A stretch of 61,358 nt of DNA from Dehalococcoidia bacterium (GTDB taxonomy: Bacteria > Chloroflexota > Dehalococcoidia > SM23-28-2 > RBG-16-64-32), in assembly GCA_030690405.1 (NCBI GenBank), contig JAUYGU010000016.1:1-61358 (forward strand). Direction: 5' to 3'. The notes below the pieces were generated by a model. The model saw only the letters and a program-made list of their open reading frames with translations. It did not search any database and was not told the origin of the DNA. Both the position numbers and the translations under genes were made by a program. Numbering within the stretch: the stretch's first letter is position 1; each line of letters begins with the position of its first letter. This document shows, piece by piece, positions 1 through 8,667 of the stretch.

Positions 1-321
1 CTCGGTGGGCATCCGGAAGCTCCTCCGCTGGACGCCACTGAGCCAGTCGCAGTAGGTCACGACGTCGTACCAGCTGACGCCAACGACGGGCTGGCGCGGA
101 TGGTTGAAGGCGGGATCGTCCCAGAAGCGCGGTGGGTCGTGGCCGGTGGCGGCGAGGAAGGCGGCGTACTCCTCGTTCGTGACGGGAAGCACGGCCATGC
201 GGAAGGCGGAGAGCGTCACGCGATGCGCCGGGCGTTCGTCAGGGCGGCCGTTGTCGTCGCCCATGGTGAACGCACCGGCCGGGATGAGGCCGGTCTCGAT
301 CTGGTCGACCAGAGTCGTCAC
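1..321 (-). CDS. Formylglycine-generating-enzyme (SUMF1) family protein, 3' end outside window
   Basis: This leftward frame has no stop before the window edge, so only the N-terminal 107 codons are present. The translation has the SUMF1/FGE-sulfatase start pattern: PAGAFTMGDD, then RPAHRVTLSAFRM, PVTNEEYAAFL and GVSWYDVVTYCDWLS, ending in RMPTE. Family members include sulfatase-activating enzymes, EgtB-like proteins and regulatory domains; the catalytic cysteines lie in the missing C-terminal part, so the exact role cannot be told. I chose GTG at 321 because a perfect TATAAT (328-333) ends 6 nt before it, as in a leaderless gene. An in-frame ATG at 336 is the alternative but would lie upstream of the expected transcription start. 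Confidence 0.85.
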   Translation of the reverse strand, partial: MTTLVDQIETGLIPAGAFTMGDDNGRPDERPAHRVTLSAFRMAVLPVTNEEYAAFLAATGHDPPRFWDDPAFNHPRQPVVGVSWYDVVTYCDWLSGVQRRSFRMPTE

Positions 322-327
322 GGGGCG

Positions 328-333
328 ATTATA
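328..333 (-). promoter_or_regulatory. -10 box of a probable leaderless promoter
   Basis: TATAAT on the minus strand is separated by 6 nt from the GTG at 321. No clear -35 hexamer is seen. The distance puts the expected transcription start at or next to the start codon. Confidence 0.5.
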
Positions 334-448
334 CATGCCTCTCGGTGTGTTTCTCGGACTCACTATGCGACTTATTGATAGTCGGCTCCAGCACTATCGA
401 CAGTGACCGCGGGCATCGCGCCCTCGAGACGTTACGCTCCGTCCCGGC

Positions 449-835
449 TCAAGCCTCCTTCATTTTCCAGGGAGGGTCCAACCGGTTATCGCCGGCGTAG
501 TACAGGCGGATGTCGTAGCCGTCGGGATCGCGAAGGCGTGCTTCCCGCCATAAGTAGAACATGTCCGTGGGGTCTTGCTCGAATTCCAAGCCCTTCGATT
601 TGAGAGCTGCCACCGTTTCGTCGAGGGCGTCACATTCGAAGAAGATCTGGGCGCTGGCCCGCACGCCCAGGGGATCGCCCGTGACCTCAACCGACAGCGT
701 GGCGTCGCCATCCGGGAGTTGGAATCGCGCGTAGCGCGGCGGGGTGTCCACGATCTGAACGAGCCCGAGCGTTCGGTAGAAGGCCTTGGAGCGCTCTAGG
801 TCGGTGACCGATAGGGTTATGTGGTTGAACCGCAT
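449..835 (-). CDS. VOC-superfamily (glyoxalase/dioxygenase-like) protein
   Basis: A 128-aa single-domain protein with the vicinal oxygen chelate pattern: FNHITLSVTDLERSKAFYRTLG at the N-terminus, a central SVEVTGDP strand and a C-terminal RDPDGYDIRLYY strand. The first metal-ligand His (HITL) is present. The C-terminal position that is often Glu (IEL) reads IRL, so metal binding may be altered. The start at 835 is supported by an AAGGAGG-type ribosome site just upstream; a longer frame to 931 has none. It stands alone. Substrate unknown. Confidence 0.85.
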   Translation of the reverse strand: MRFNHITLSVTDLERSKAFYRTLGLVQIVDTPPRYARFQLPDGDATLSVEVTGDPLGVRASAQIFFECDALDETVAALKSKGLEFEQDPTDMFYLWREARLRDPDGYDIRLYYAGDNRLDPPWKMKEA

Positions 836-940
836 GTGGGGCCTCCTTGGCAGGTAATAATAGCACGCGGTTCGGTGAGCAAGCGGGATCAGATCCCGAA
901 GAGTCGTACCAGGAAGTCGTTCAGAGGTCACTAAGAAGTC

Positions 941-1156
941 TTAGTGTAGCCAGTCCCTGGGACCGCGCTGCTGACCGCGACCATTGATGGCCGGGAGGTC
1001 TATTGGCCGGCGGCCTACCCATCTGGCGATAGTACCGTATCGGGGAACGTGCTGATTGGGGAAGCGCTCCCGGAGCTGCTTCTCGATGCCGCGGCAGGAA
1101 TAGCCGAGCGCATGGATGGCGATGGTCTGGGCCATGATCTCGGTCGGGGTGCTCAT
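941..1156 (-). CDS. Short HTH-like ORF, probable mobile-element remnant
   Basis: A 71-aa frame with STPTEIMAQTIAIHALGYS followed by a basic stretch and ARWVGRR, resembling the N-terminal helix-turn-helix of a transposase or phage regulator. A related, frameshifted sequence (ATPIEIKAQAIA then LYALGYSYGNI) lies at 33,413-33,489 on the same strand, so this is a repeated family. The ribosome site before the ATG is weak. I do not recognise a full-length family; it may be a truncated gene. Confidence 0.4.
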   Translation of the reverse strand: MSTPTEIMAQTIAIHALGYSCRGIEKQLRERFPNQHVPRYGTIARWVGRRPIDLPAINGRGQQRGPRDWLH

Positions 1157-1195
1157 GGCCCATCATAGGGGCGTGCAAATGGATCGTCCGACCCG

Positions 1196-2125
1196 CTAGA
1201 ACTTACCTGGGGGCGAGCCAAAACCTCGGAAAGGCTGGTCGTGCGGCCTCGAACGGCGCTCGCGCATTATTCTCGTCGCCTCCGTTGTGCCCCCGTCTGG
1301 CCCCGTTTCCACGCCATCAACTGCTTCTGTCTCTGCATCCTCGACCACTTCCACAGTCCGAGTCTCTTGATAAATCGCCTCAGCGCGCTTCATCACTTCG
1401 CTCGCGGTGCGTGGATCAGACTGCGTGTCGAGACTCGGCACGGAAGCGGGGGTTGGAGTGGGCGCCGGCGCTGGCGCTGGAGTTGGCGCGGGCGTACGTG
1501 CGGTCGAGCCAGACGTTTCTGCCGGCGCTGTTTGGGCAGAAGCTGCGGAGGGAATCCCTCGGGAAGCTTCCGAATCGGTCAGGTCAGAAATAGCAACGAC
1601 AGGAGCGGTGTGGGTCTCGGCTCCCTCGTAGGTAGCCCCGGTTCCGGGTGGTACCGCTGGATTCAGCGAAACCTCGCCCTGGTTGCCGAATTCAATAGTC
1701 ACAGGCACCGCCCAGAAGATCAGCAGCAATCGGGGGTCTAGCCCGGCCCGGAGCTCGGCACGCGCCGTGGACTCTGCAGATTCCATGTCCACGAAGGAGA
1801 AAGGGCTGACGACATTCGAGGCGTTCTCACGACGGATGAGCACGAGGCATTCAAAGCCGTGCTGTGTTTCACGGGCAGGTCTCTCGTGAAGTGTCCAGTA
1901 GGCGTAGGCGCCGTTGCTCGCCCCGTTCTTGCTTTGCGACTGAATATAAGAAGCGGCGGAATCGACGTCCGTAAAGCTCTCAAGGCGAAGACAGGCTAGC
2001 CCGAACGCATCTGGAACAAGCACAACGAGCCTTGGGCCCGTCGCTTCCCTTGAAGCGACAATCTCACCGGCTTCTACATCGTCCGCCGCTTGAGGCTTAC
2101 TCCTGTGCAGGAATCTCAGTCGCAA
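1196..2125 (-). CDS. Hypothetical protein with Pro/Ala-rich linker
   Basis: A 309-aa protein of no recognised family. Residues about 1-160 look globular (RLVVLVPDAFGLACLRLESF, ECLVLIRREN). Residues about 200-235 form a Pro-Ala-Thr-rich low-complexity linker. The C-terminus is charged (EAIYQETRTVEVVEDAETEAV). No signal peptide or membrane segment is seen. The start codon would be TTG with a poor ribosome site, so the exact start is uncertain. It begins 25 nt after the GGDEF gene ends and is probably cotranscribed with it, which hints at a signalling partner. Confidence 0.6.
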   Translation of the reverse strand: MRLRFLHRSKPQAADDVEAGEIVASREATGPRLVVLVPDAFGLACLRLESFTDVDSAASYIQSQSKNGASNGAYAYWTLHERPARETQHGFECLVLIRRENASNVVSPFSFVDMESAESTARAELRAGLDPRLLLIFWAVPVTIEFGNQGEVSLNPAVPPGTGATYEGAETHTAPVVAISDLTDSEASRGIPSAASAQTAPAETSGSTARTPAPTPAPAPAPTPTPASVPSLDTQSDPRTASEVMKRAEAIYQETRTVEVVEDAETEAVDGVETGPDGGTTEATRIMRERRSRPHDQPFRGFGSPPGKF

Positions 2126-2150
2126 CTTCTCGCCAACCTAGCCGTCTAGT

Positions 2151-2912
2151 TCAGGCTGACTCAACGTCAGACTGCTGTCCGAGATCGACCGTCTGCAGTT
2201 TGGGCTCTTCCTGATCGCTTTCCATAGAATTTTCATCTAGACACACGCGGTTCTTGCCGGTGGCCTGCGCCTGTCGAAGGGTGGTGGCCGCACGATCGAG
2301 GATCGCCTCCGGTTCGAGGTGATGCTGCCGATTGATCGCGCAGATGCCGATGCTCGCCGTGATGGGCTGCGGTTGGCCCTCTACCATCACGGCGTGCCCA
2401 GCGATTTCGAATCTGACGCGGTCTGCTACTCCACGCGCCAAGATTGCCGGCGTTTCGACGAGCAGGACGCCAAACTCATCCGGTCCCCAGCGGGCCACGA
2501 TGTCCCCGCCGCGAATCGAATTCAGAACGAACCCGGCAACCTGCTTCAGTGCTGCGTCCGCAGCTTTCTGGCCGTGAGTCTCGCTGACCAGCGCGAAGTC
2601 GTCCAGGGCAAGCATCATACACGAGAGGTTACGCTCATACCGCTGGAGCCTGTGAGTCTCATTCTTGAGCGTTTCAATGAAAAACGACTTGCTGTAAAGG
2701 CCCGTCAGCTCGTCCACGAACACACGCGCTGCGAGTGCCTCTCGTAGCTCGCGCGACGAAGTGACCGTCTCGATGACGAACTCGGCCCCTGTGAACACCT
2801 TGAGTGCCTGGCGCGCCAGGCGCAGAGTCTCCCCATCCTCCTCTACCAGGAGCACGCGGCGCGGTTCTCTGGAACGGGACGAGCCCGATTGCGCTCTTTT
2901 GAGGAAGTCCAT
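2151..2912 (-). CDS. GGDEF-domain (diguanylate cyclase-like) protein
   Basis: A 253-aa protein. Residues about 18-60 resemble the start of a response-regulator receiver fold (RRVLLVEEDGETLRLARQAL) but are far too short for a complete one. The GGDEF domain follows (DELTGLYSK, ALDDFALVSETHG, RWGPDEFGVLL, ITASIGI). GGDEF domains make cyclic di-GMP from two GTP. Here the signature reads GPDEF instead of GGDEF, so activity is doubtful; a degenerate domain could act as a c-di-GMP or GTP sensor. It heads a likely two-gene operon with the gene at 1196-2125. Confidence 0.85.
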   Translation of the reverse strand: MDFLKRAQSGSSRSREPRRVLLVEEDGETLRLARQALKVFTGAEFVIETVTSSRELREALAARVFVDELTGLYSKSFFIETLKNETHRLQRYERNLSCMMLALDDFALVSETHGQKAADAALKQVAGFVLNSIRGGDIVARWGPDEFGVLLVETPAILARGVADRVRFEIAGHAVMVEGQPQPITASIGICAINRQHHLEPEAILDRAATTLRQAQATGKNRVCLDENSMESDQEEPKLQTVDLGQQSDVESA

Positions 2913-3027
2913 CGGTTAGCATAACTCCGGGCGGTCGGCTGCCATGCCGCCTTCCTATATACATGGAGACGAGCGGCCCGCGAACGTGTTACGGCTCAAT
3001 ACGTATTACAGGTTGTCCAGAGCCCCG

Positions 3028-3096
3028 TTGACAGCCGCGCGGCCCCGGCGAACAATGCTGCCCACGGGGAACGTTACAAAGAAGGAGGTCGCGATG
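3028..3096 (+). promoter_or_regulatory. Promoter-like box and leader of a lost GYD gene
   Basis: TTGACA (3028-3033), a 17-nt GC-rich spacer and AACAAT (3051-3056) are followed by GAACGTTACAAAGAAGGAG, a ribosome site and ATG at 3094. The whole leader closely matches the leader of the GYD gene at 9972-10295. After the ATG the reading frame runs straight into the antisense of a tRNA-Gly remnant, so the downstream gene has been replaced. Confidence 0.6.
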
Positions 3097-3111
3097 CCCC
3101 GCCTGGATGCC

Positions 3112-3179
3112 CGCGGGCGATGGGAATCGAACCCACAGCCGCCTGCTTGGAAGGCAGGATTAGCAAAGTTGGCGTCCGC
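3112..3179 (-). pseudogene. tRNA-Gly(TCC) remnant (3' part intact, D arm lost)
   Basis: On the minus strand the sequence gives a good anticodon arm (stem CCTGC/GCAGG, loop CTTCCAA, anticodon TCC at 3149-3151), a T arm GTGGG-TTCGATT-CCCAT and the acceptor strand CGCCCGC. The 5' side can offer only GCGGACG for the acceptor (one mismatch), and the D-arm region is 14 nt with no GG loop motif. No CCA is encoded. A normal tRNA-Gly would read GCTC and GAGC in the D stem. This looks like a tRNA 3' part fused to foreign sequence, as left by integrative elements. Confidence 0.6.
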
Positions 3180-3308
3180 GGCACGGAGTATGGGAAAGGG
3201 AGGATGGCTACCGTGCTTCGAAACCAGTTCATTCACCCGCGCAACCAGGGGCATAAGAGCAAGTCCTTGCCCTGGTCCGGGCGTGACTCTGAACCCCGCG
3301 TAAATCAT
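3180..3308 (-). pseudogene. 5' fragment of a small protein gene fused to the tRNA remnant
   Basis: A strong ribosome site (AAAGGAGG) precedes ATG at 3308. The first about 35 codons (MIYAGFRVTPGPGQGLALMP, then VARVNELVSKHG) look like the first strand and helix of a dimeric alpha/beta-barrel protein of the ABM or NIPSNAP type. The frame then runs into the tRNA-Gly remnant and loses any resemblance to a protein. I read it as a truncated gene. Confidence 0.45.
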
Positions 3309-3797
3309 GGGTTACCTCCTTTGAGATGGCCACCGAGCGCAACGGCGATGATGACACGGGAATCAAGAGATGTCAATTTCGCATCCCTTCTATACAGCGC
3401 AGCCCAACCAGCCAAAGCTGGTAAGCGTCGGCCCACGTCTCGAATCACTAGTCGCCCTTGAAGCACTACGGGCGCTTAGTGTCTCCGGCCCTTGACTCCT
3501 CGCCAGCCCTGCGTTAGCCTAGTTCCGCTGAAGCCGCTGGCAGGAGACCCCCTGGCCCCCTGAGGGACGGCAGATACCTCAGGTCGCGGCCGGCCCCCCT
3601 TGTGGCGATCCCGCTGGCGGCTTCGCGCAATTCCCAGCCAAGGTCGGGCGACCGGGATAGCGTCCTCGCGATTCATCCTGCTGATTCGAGTACCGCTCGA
3701 CGATTGCTCCCAAAATTACGTGGGCGCCATCCTCGAATCGGTTGAGCCATCGCCAAACCGGGAACCCGTCGCAATGCCCCCCGTGTGGCCGTCGGCC
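3309..3797. other. Gene-free stretch
   Basis: No frame here has both a plausible ribosome site and protein-like composition. Small frames on both strands are Arg/Pro-rich and typical of noncoding high-GC DNA. Confidence 0.5.
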
Positions 3798-3825
3798 AGA
3801 GGCGGGCCCCCGGGGGCCCGCCTCT
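3798..3825. terminator. Perfect 28-nt palindrome, probable transcription terminator
   Basis: Two 14-nt arms (AGAGGCGGGCCCCC and its exact complement) meet without a gap. The palindrome lies 27 nt after the stop of the VWA gene, where a terminator is expected. There is no U-rich tract on either side, so it is not a textbook intrinsic terminator. Confidence 0.55.
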
Positions 3826-3851
3826 GTTCATAGTGCCGCAACAGATCCGAC

Positions 3852-5321
3852 TTACTGCTTGGGTGGCGGTGGGACGTGGCACTGGACGTGGTCGCCCACG
3901 TTACCAGACGCGTCGACAGCGTACACTCCAAAGTCACCGCGGCCGTTGATCATCCAGTCGATGTCTCCGGCTCCCGGCTTCTGGCCGGGTGTGGCGCCGT
4001 TGGCCTCGGTGTACTTGATCTTCGTGCCGCTGGAGAAAGGACCGAACGTCGTGTCGTCGGCGGTGCCAAAAGTGCCGTCGGTTCCCTTGTCAACAACGAA
4101 GATGTCGGGGTCGGGATCGACGTTGTCGCTGGCCAACAGTTCGAAGAAGCCGTCGGGGTTCTGGCCGCTGTTGCCGGCGGTCGGGCCGGACCGCGGAACA
4201 TTGTTGCCGGACGGGTTGGTCGTTTCGCGACAGGCGGCCACCGGAGCCGTGGTGTCCGGAACCGTGATCGTCTTGTGCTCGTTGATCCGGTTGCCTGCGC
4301 GATCCGCCATCGGCTCGTCGTTGATCGTCGCCCAGTCGTCACACTCATAGGTTATGCCCTGCTGGGCTGGCGTCGCGGTCACTGAAATCGTTTCCGTGAA
4401 CACCGCGTCTTCGCCGGCGTTCACGACCTGGCTCGCCGGCGCGAATGACGTGCTCACCACCCCGCCCGTCGCCGTCGAGCAGTCGCTGACCATCGCCACC
4501 GTCACGGGAATCTCGACTTCGGCCAGGGCTGCGGCGATTGCGTCGCTCACCGCGTTCTCATCAACTGAGCTGAACAGCAGCCCGCCGGTGCCAGCAGCTA
4601 TCTCTGAGGCCTGATTGTGACCGTCGACCGGCTCGTCGAGATAGCCGAGGGGACAGTCAGACGCAGCGCTCGCCACGGATACGGCGAGGACGATAACGGG
4701 TGCGCCAGAACCGGAGGTTGCGAGCGCATCGATAGTGCTGGCTAGGGTCTCGCCACCGCTGGCCGGGTCGTGACCTCCGCAGTCGCCGAACCAGACCAGG
4801 ATGTGGGCGGCAGGCGCGGCACGCCAGCCAGGTGAAGCACCCGCCATTACGGTCAGCGCGTGCAACTGGTCTTCGAGAGCGTCACCGCCGATGCCCGGCG
4901 CGGTTGACCAGCCGTTAAAGGCGTTCTGAACATCGGCGGTGCTCGTGGTCAGCGCCTGGTCGAGCTGGAACGTGAAGCCAGATGCGACGTCCGTGTCGCG
5001 GTACTGCGCGGCGCAGAAGTGCGCGTCCGGGGACTCGGCCAGGACGTTGGTCATGATACCGCCGATGCCGGCCTGCACGTTGGCGAGCGCAGGCCCCATG
5101 CTACCGGTAGTGTCTGCGAGAAAGCAGATGTCTGCCTGTGGCGGGATCGTGGGAGTATGAACGGTCTTTTGGATTTCGACGGAACCTCCGTCGGCGATCG
5201 TTTCTTCCACGCTGGACGGATCGATTCCCTGTGCCCAAGACGCACCTGCAATGCCGATGGCGGTGATTAGAGCCACTAATCCTATCGCCAGCCATTGCTT
5301 TCCACGATGGACCATTTTCAT
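3852..5321 (-). CDS. Secreted von Willebrand factor A domain protein
   Basis: A 489-aa exported protein. Residues 1-31 form a signal peptide (basic MKMVHRGKQW, hydrophobic core, ASWAQG). A VWA domain follows with the metal-site motif DTTGSMG at 70-76 (D-x-T-x-S rather than D-x-S-x-S), later ILVWFGDCGGHDP and VIVLAVS. Residues about 285-370 look like a beta-sandwich repeat, and the C-terminus (about 400-489) is rich in Asp/Gly (PDIFVVDKGTDGTFGTADD) and may bind calcium. ATG at 5321 has AAAGGAA upstream; the longer frame to 5396 would bury the signal peptide. Monocistronic, followed by the palindrome at 3798. Likely adhesive or cell-surface. Confidence 0.85.
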   Translation of the reverse strand: MKMVHRGKQWLAIGLVALITAIGIAGASWAQGIDPSSVEETIADGGSVEIQKTVHTPTIPPQADICFLADTTGSMGPALANVQAGIGGIMTNVLAESPDAHFCAAQYRDTDVASGFTFQLDQALTTSTADVQNAFNGWSTAPGIGGDALEDQLHALTVMAGASPGWRAAPAAHILVWFGDCGGHDPASGGETLASTIDALATSGSGAPVIVLAVSVASAASDCPLGYLDEPVDGHNQASEIAAGTGGLLFSSVDENAVSDAIAAALAEVEIPVTVAMVSDCSTATGGVVSTSFAPASQVVNAGEDAVFTETISVTATPAQQGITYECDDWATINDEPMADRAGNRINEHKTITVPDTTAPVAACRETTNPSGNNVPRSGPTAGNSGQNPDGFFELLASDNVDPDPDIFVVDKGTDGTFGTADDTTFGPFSSGTKIKYTEANGATPGQKPGAGDIDWMINGRGDFGVYAVDASGNVGDHVQCHVPPPPKQ

Positions 5322-5983
5322 GGGTTCCTTTCTTGGCTTTTCTTCAGGTTTACGGGGCGGGGGGGGCATATGTGGGGCGGATATCGCTGGTATCACCTCT
5401 TTTCGCTTGGTAGAGGGCGGTACTCTTAGGGAGCACCGCTCGGGCGTGCCTCCTTCCGTATTACGAGGAAAGGGACGCGCGCGTGCGAGTTATGTTACGC
5501 ACCGGGGCGGCCGTTTGCGAATTTCAGACGGTTCCCGGCTTAAACTCATCCAGCCCTCCCCCGGCAGGTCTAGCAGATTATGAAGGTGTGTTACAGCAAG
5601 GTCCTGCGGCGGCGGTCCTACCCGCACAGATGCCCGCCATTGGGGGCTCGGGACAGGGCCTACGCTCGCCTGTCAATAAGACTTCTCTGTAGGGTGCAAT
5701 TCCCTACAACATCCGCTGCCCAGGGCAGGTTCTGGGCCCTCTTTAAATCCACTCCATCGACTCCGATCCTACGCAACCTACCGCCGCGATTGTGCCCCAG
5801 AGCGGGCGCCTGCGGGCAGTCTCCTATACGGTGCGAACCGGTACTCGTTCACGAGCGTTCCAATCCTGCAGTCGTTGACCAACGTCGTCGAAGTGTGTTA
5901 TGTTCAGTCGCCACCAATAAGACTCGAGCTAGGCTTGTGGCGGACTGGGCGCCCGCCGGCCGCACCAGAAGGGGAGGGGGGCT
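5322..5983. other. Divergent intergenic region
   Basis: This 660-bp stretch separates the VWA gene (leftward) from the multicopper oxidase (rightward). I see a short stem-loop near 5688 (TGTAGGG and its complement around 7 nt), the oxidase promoter at 5875, and TTGACA on the minus strand near 5671 that could be a -35 for the VWA gene. No coding frame is convincing. Confidence 0.5.
5875..5904 (+). promoter_or_regulatory. Sigma-70-like promoter of the multicopper oxidase gene
   Basis: TTGACC at 5875-5880, an 18-nt spacer and TATGTT at 5899-5904, about 80 nt before the oxidase start codon. Confidence 0.5.
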
Positions 5984-7963
5984 ATGCTCACAAGACGCCA
6001 ATTGCTAAAGGCGGGCGCCATCACTGGCGCGTCGCTGTTGCTGCCAGCGGGACTGCGGCCGCCAGGGAGCCTGCCCAGCGCGGTCCTCGCCGCCTCAATC
6101 CCCGGCGGGACGCTGGACCTCACAACCGTCGACAAGTACGTCATGCCGCTGGTCATCCCGCCGGCGATGCCGCGCACCGCCGTCATACAGAGCAACACCG
6201 TCGACTACTACGTGATAGCCGTGCGGCAATTCCTCCAACAGATCCTACCTACGGGCCAGCCGGCGACGACGGTCTGGAGCTACGGGTCGGTTACCGTTGG
6301 CGGGACCTTCAACTACCCCGCGTTCACGATCGAGGCGACCGTCGACAGGCCCGTCCGTGTGAAGTGGATCAACGAGCTCGTGGATGGAAGCGGCAACTAC
6401 CTGCCTCACATCCTTCCCGTAGACCCCACGCTCCACTGGGCGAACCCCCCCGGCGGACTGGGCGGCAGGGACATGCGTCCCACGTTCACATCCACGCCCG
6501 GTGCCTACACGGGGCCAGTGCCGATGGTGGTCCACCTGCACGGAGGTCACAGCACTGAGGAGAGCGACGGCTTCACAGAGGCATGGTATCTTCCCGCCGC
6601 AAACAACATCCCCGCCGGCTACGCGACGGTGGGCTCCTTGTACGACCAGTTCAAGTCCAAATTCGAGGGCAACGTCGGGGAATCATGGGACGCGGGCTCC
6701 GCGGTCTTCCAGTACACGAACGACCAGCGGGCTGGGACAAACTGGTTCCACGACCACACGCTGGGGATGACCCGCCTGAACGTCTACGCTGGGCCGGCCG
6801 GCTTCTACCTGCTGCGCGGCGGTCCCGCGGACCTTCCCCCGAGCGTACTCCCCGGACCGGCTCCGAAGCTCGCCGACCCGCCAGGGACCAAGTACTACGA
6901 GATTCCCATCGCGATCCAGGACCGGTCGTTCAACAGCGATGGTTCGCTCTTCTATCCGGCCAGTCGCGAGTTCTTCGATGGATTCGCGGGCCCGTACATC
7001 GGCTCCGACAGCAGCGACATCTCACCGATCTGGAATCCGGAGTTCTTCGGGAACACCATGGTGGTCAACGGCCGCACGTGGCCGGTCTTGCAGGTGGAGC
7101 CGCGCCGCTACCGGTTTCGGTTCCTCAACGGCTGCAACTCTCGGTTCCTGATCCTGAAGATCGTCTCCAACCGGTTCGCCCGGAGACCCGCCCGATCGGC
7201 ACTCCCCTTCTGGCAGATCGGCACGGAGGGCGGCTTCCTGCCGGCCCCTGTGCGGCTCGGCCAGTTGCTCATGGGCCTGGCTGAGCGGGCCGACGTCATC
7301 GTCGATTTCACCCGCCTCCGCGTCGGCACCGAGCTCTATCTGATCAACGAGGCCCCGGATGAGCCCTTCAGTGGCGGTATACCGGATCGGGATTTCCCGG
7401 CGGCGGATCCTGGTACCACGGGCCAGGTCATGAAATTCGTGGTCGGTCCGCTCTCCTCAACGGACACGAGCGTGCCTCCACCTCGGTTGACCTTGCCGGC
7501 GTTCACGCCGCTCGGCGCAGCGACCAACACACGGCAGGTATCCCTGAATGAGGCGGACTCCGAGGTCCTAGAGGGAGTCGGACCAGAATCAGCCCTGCTT
7601 GGCACGATGGTCAACGGGACTCCCGTGCATAAGGTCTGGGACGACCCCATCACGGAAAACCCGGCCCTGAACGCAACGGAAGTCTGGGAGATGTTCAACT
7701 TCACCGCCGACGCACACCCTATCCATATCCACGAGGTGATGTTCCAGGTCATCGACCGGGAGCGGATAGACCGGGGCGGGGGCCGTCCCCGGCAGCCCCC
7801 AGAGATTTGGGAGACCGGCTACAAGGACACCGTCATCGCCTATCCGGGTGAGATCACCCGGGTCAAGGCGAAGTTTGACCTACCCGGCCTCTACGTGTGG
7901 CACTGCCACATCGTAGAGCACGAGGACAACGAGATGATGCGGCCATACCGCGTAGGGCCGTAA
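5984..7963 (+). CDS. Tat-exported multicopper oxidase
   Basis: A 659-aa protein with a twin-arginine leader (TRRQLLKAG, then a hydrophobic stretch to about residue 36). All four copper-ligand motifs are present: HLH at about 184-186, HDH at about 255-257, HPIHIH at 578-583 and HCHIVEHEDNEMM at 640-652. The last supplies the type-1 copper Cys641 and likely axial Met651. The layout is that of three-cupredoxin-domain oxidases (CotA, bilirubin oxidase and phenoxazinone synthase group), which couple one-electron oxidation of phenols, bilins or metals to O2 reduction outside the membrane. GAGGGGGG upstream supports the start. Monocistronic. The substrate cannot be told from sequence. Confidence 0.93.
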   Translation: MLTRRQLLKAGAITGASLLLPAGLRPPGSLPSAVLAASIPGGTLDLTTVDKYVMPLVIPPAMPRTAVIQSNTVDYYVIAVRQFLQQILPTGQPATTVWSYGSVTVGGTFNYPAFTIEATVDRPVRVKWINELVDGSGNYLPHILPVDPTLHWANPPGGLGGRDMRPTFTSTPGAYTGPVPMVVHLHGGHSTEESDGFTEAWYLPAANNIPAGYATVGSLYDQFKSKFEGNVGESWDAGSAVFQYTNDQRAGTNWFHDHTLGMTRLNVYAGPAGFYLLRGGPADLPPSVLPGPAPKLADPPGTKYYEIPIAIQDRSFNSDGSLFYPASREFFDGFAGPYIGSDSSDISPIWNPEFFGNTMVVNGRTWPVLQVEPRRYRFRFLNGCNSRFLILKIVSNRFARRPARSALPFWQIGTEGGFLPAPVRLGQLLMGLAERADVIVDFTRLRVGTELYLINEAPDEPFSGGIPDRDFPAADPGTTGQVMKFVVGPLSSTDTSVPPPRLTLPAFTPLGAATNTRQVSLNEADSEVLEGVGPESALLGTMVNGTPVHKVWDDPITENPALNATEVWEMFNFTADAHPIHIHEVMFQVIDRERIDRGGGRPRQPPEIWETGYKDTVIAYPGEITRVKAKFDLPGLYVWHCHIVEHEDNEMMRPYRVGP

Positions 7964-8143
7964 CGACTGGGCCCAGAGTACGAGGCGACGGCGGCGATGC
8001 CGGCGGAAACGTGCCGCCATCACTAGGAAACCGATTCTAATGACGATAAGAACGCCAAGGCCGGCCCATATGGGCCACGCATTGACGAGGGCGCGCAGTA
8101 AGCCCTCGTTGATGGCGTCGGCCACACCGAGGTCAAGGGCCAC
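7880..8143 (-). CDS. Possible small membrane protein
   Basis: An 87-aa frame starting 4 nt after the stop of the glycosylase remnant. Residues about 18-45 form a hydrophobic helix (AWPIWAGLGVLIVIRIGFLV) followed by a basic patch (RFRRHRRRR). The last 28 codons overlap the 3' end of the convergent multicopper oxidase gene, which weakens the case. It may have been cotranscribed with the glycosylase before that gene was broken. Confidence 0.4.
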   Translation of the reverse strand: MALDLGVADAINEGLLRALVNAWPIWAGLGVLIVIRIGFLVMAARFRRHRRRRLVLWAQSLRPYAVWPHHLVVLVLYDVAVPHVEAG

Positions 8144-8147
8144 CGGT

Positions 8148-8604
8148 TCATAGCCGTATCAGCTCCTCCAGCCAGGGTACCGGCTCATTGCGGCGCCGCC
8201 AGAACAAGTCCTCGAACAGGTAGTGGGCGGCCAGCATGCGCCACTTTCCCCATCGCCGCTTCGCTTCATCGATGATGCGGTCCGCGGGCACCAGCTCCTG
8301 GTCGAAGAAGAGCCGCGAGTAGATTCGCTGCTCCCAGGGCGGGACGTGGTCTAGGGCGTCGCAATGATGCAACACTTCGAACAGAAGATACGAGACGGAA
8401 GCGGGGCCGATACCGTACAACTTCAGCAGCTCCTGCCTGGCTTCCTCCATGGGCAGGTCACGCAGCCTCTGTTCGTCCATTTCTCCACCCGCAAATGCCT
8501 CTGAGAGCCACTTCAACATCCGCGCTCGGTAGCCTACCTTGAGGGCCCGCAGGTCTCCCTCATCCGTCGCGGCTAGCGTCTCGGCGGTCGCGTCCCAGGA
8601 TTGC
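8148..8604 (-). pseudogene. HhH-GPD DNA glycosylase-like gene truncated at its 5' end by an IS
   Basis: The C-terminal about 150 residues look like a DNA-3-methyladenine glycosylase of the helix-hairpin-helix type: LRALKVGYRARMLKWLSEAF, then LLKLYGIGPASVSYLLFEVL (the hairpin) and WRMLAAHYLFEDLFW. The expected catalytic Asp region after the hairpin reads ALDHVPPWEQRIYSRLFF, without the usual IPxD. Upstream of about 8605 the frame enters the antisense of an IS256-type element, so the N-terminal half is missing. Probably inactive. Confidence 0.6.
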
Positions 8605-8667
8605 TGTAAAAGAGAAACGGTGTAGTCTCCGCGGTGAAAGAGAAAGTCACCGAAGGAGGACTGCACC

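Noticed and set aside
3476..3676. A 66-aa frame on the minus strand
   Set aside because: Arg/Pro/Gly-rich composition and no ribosome site.
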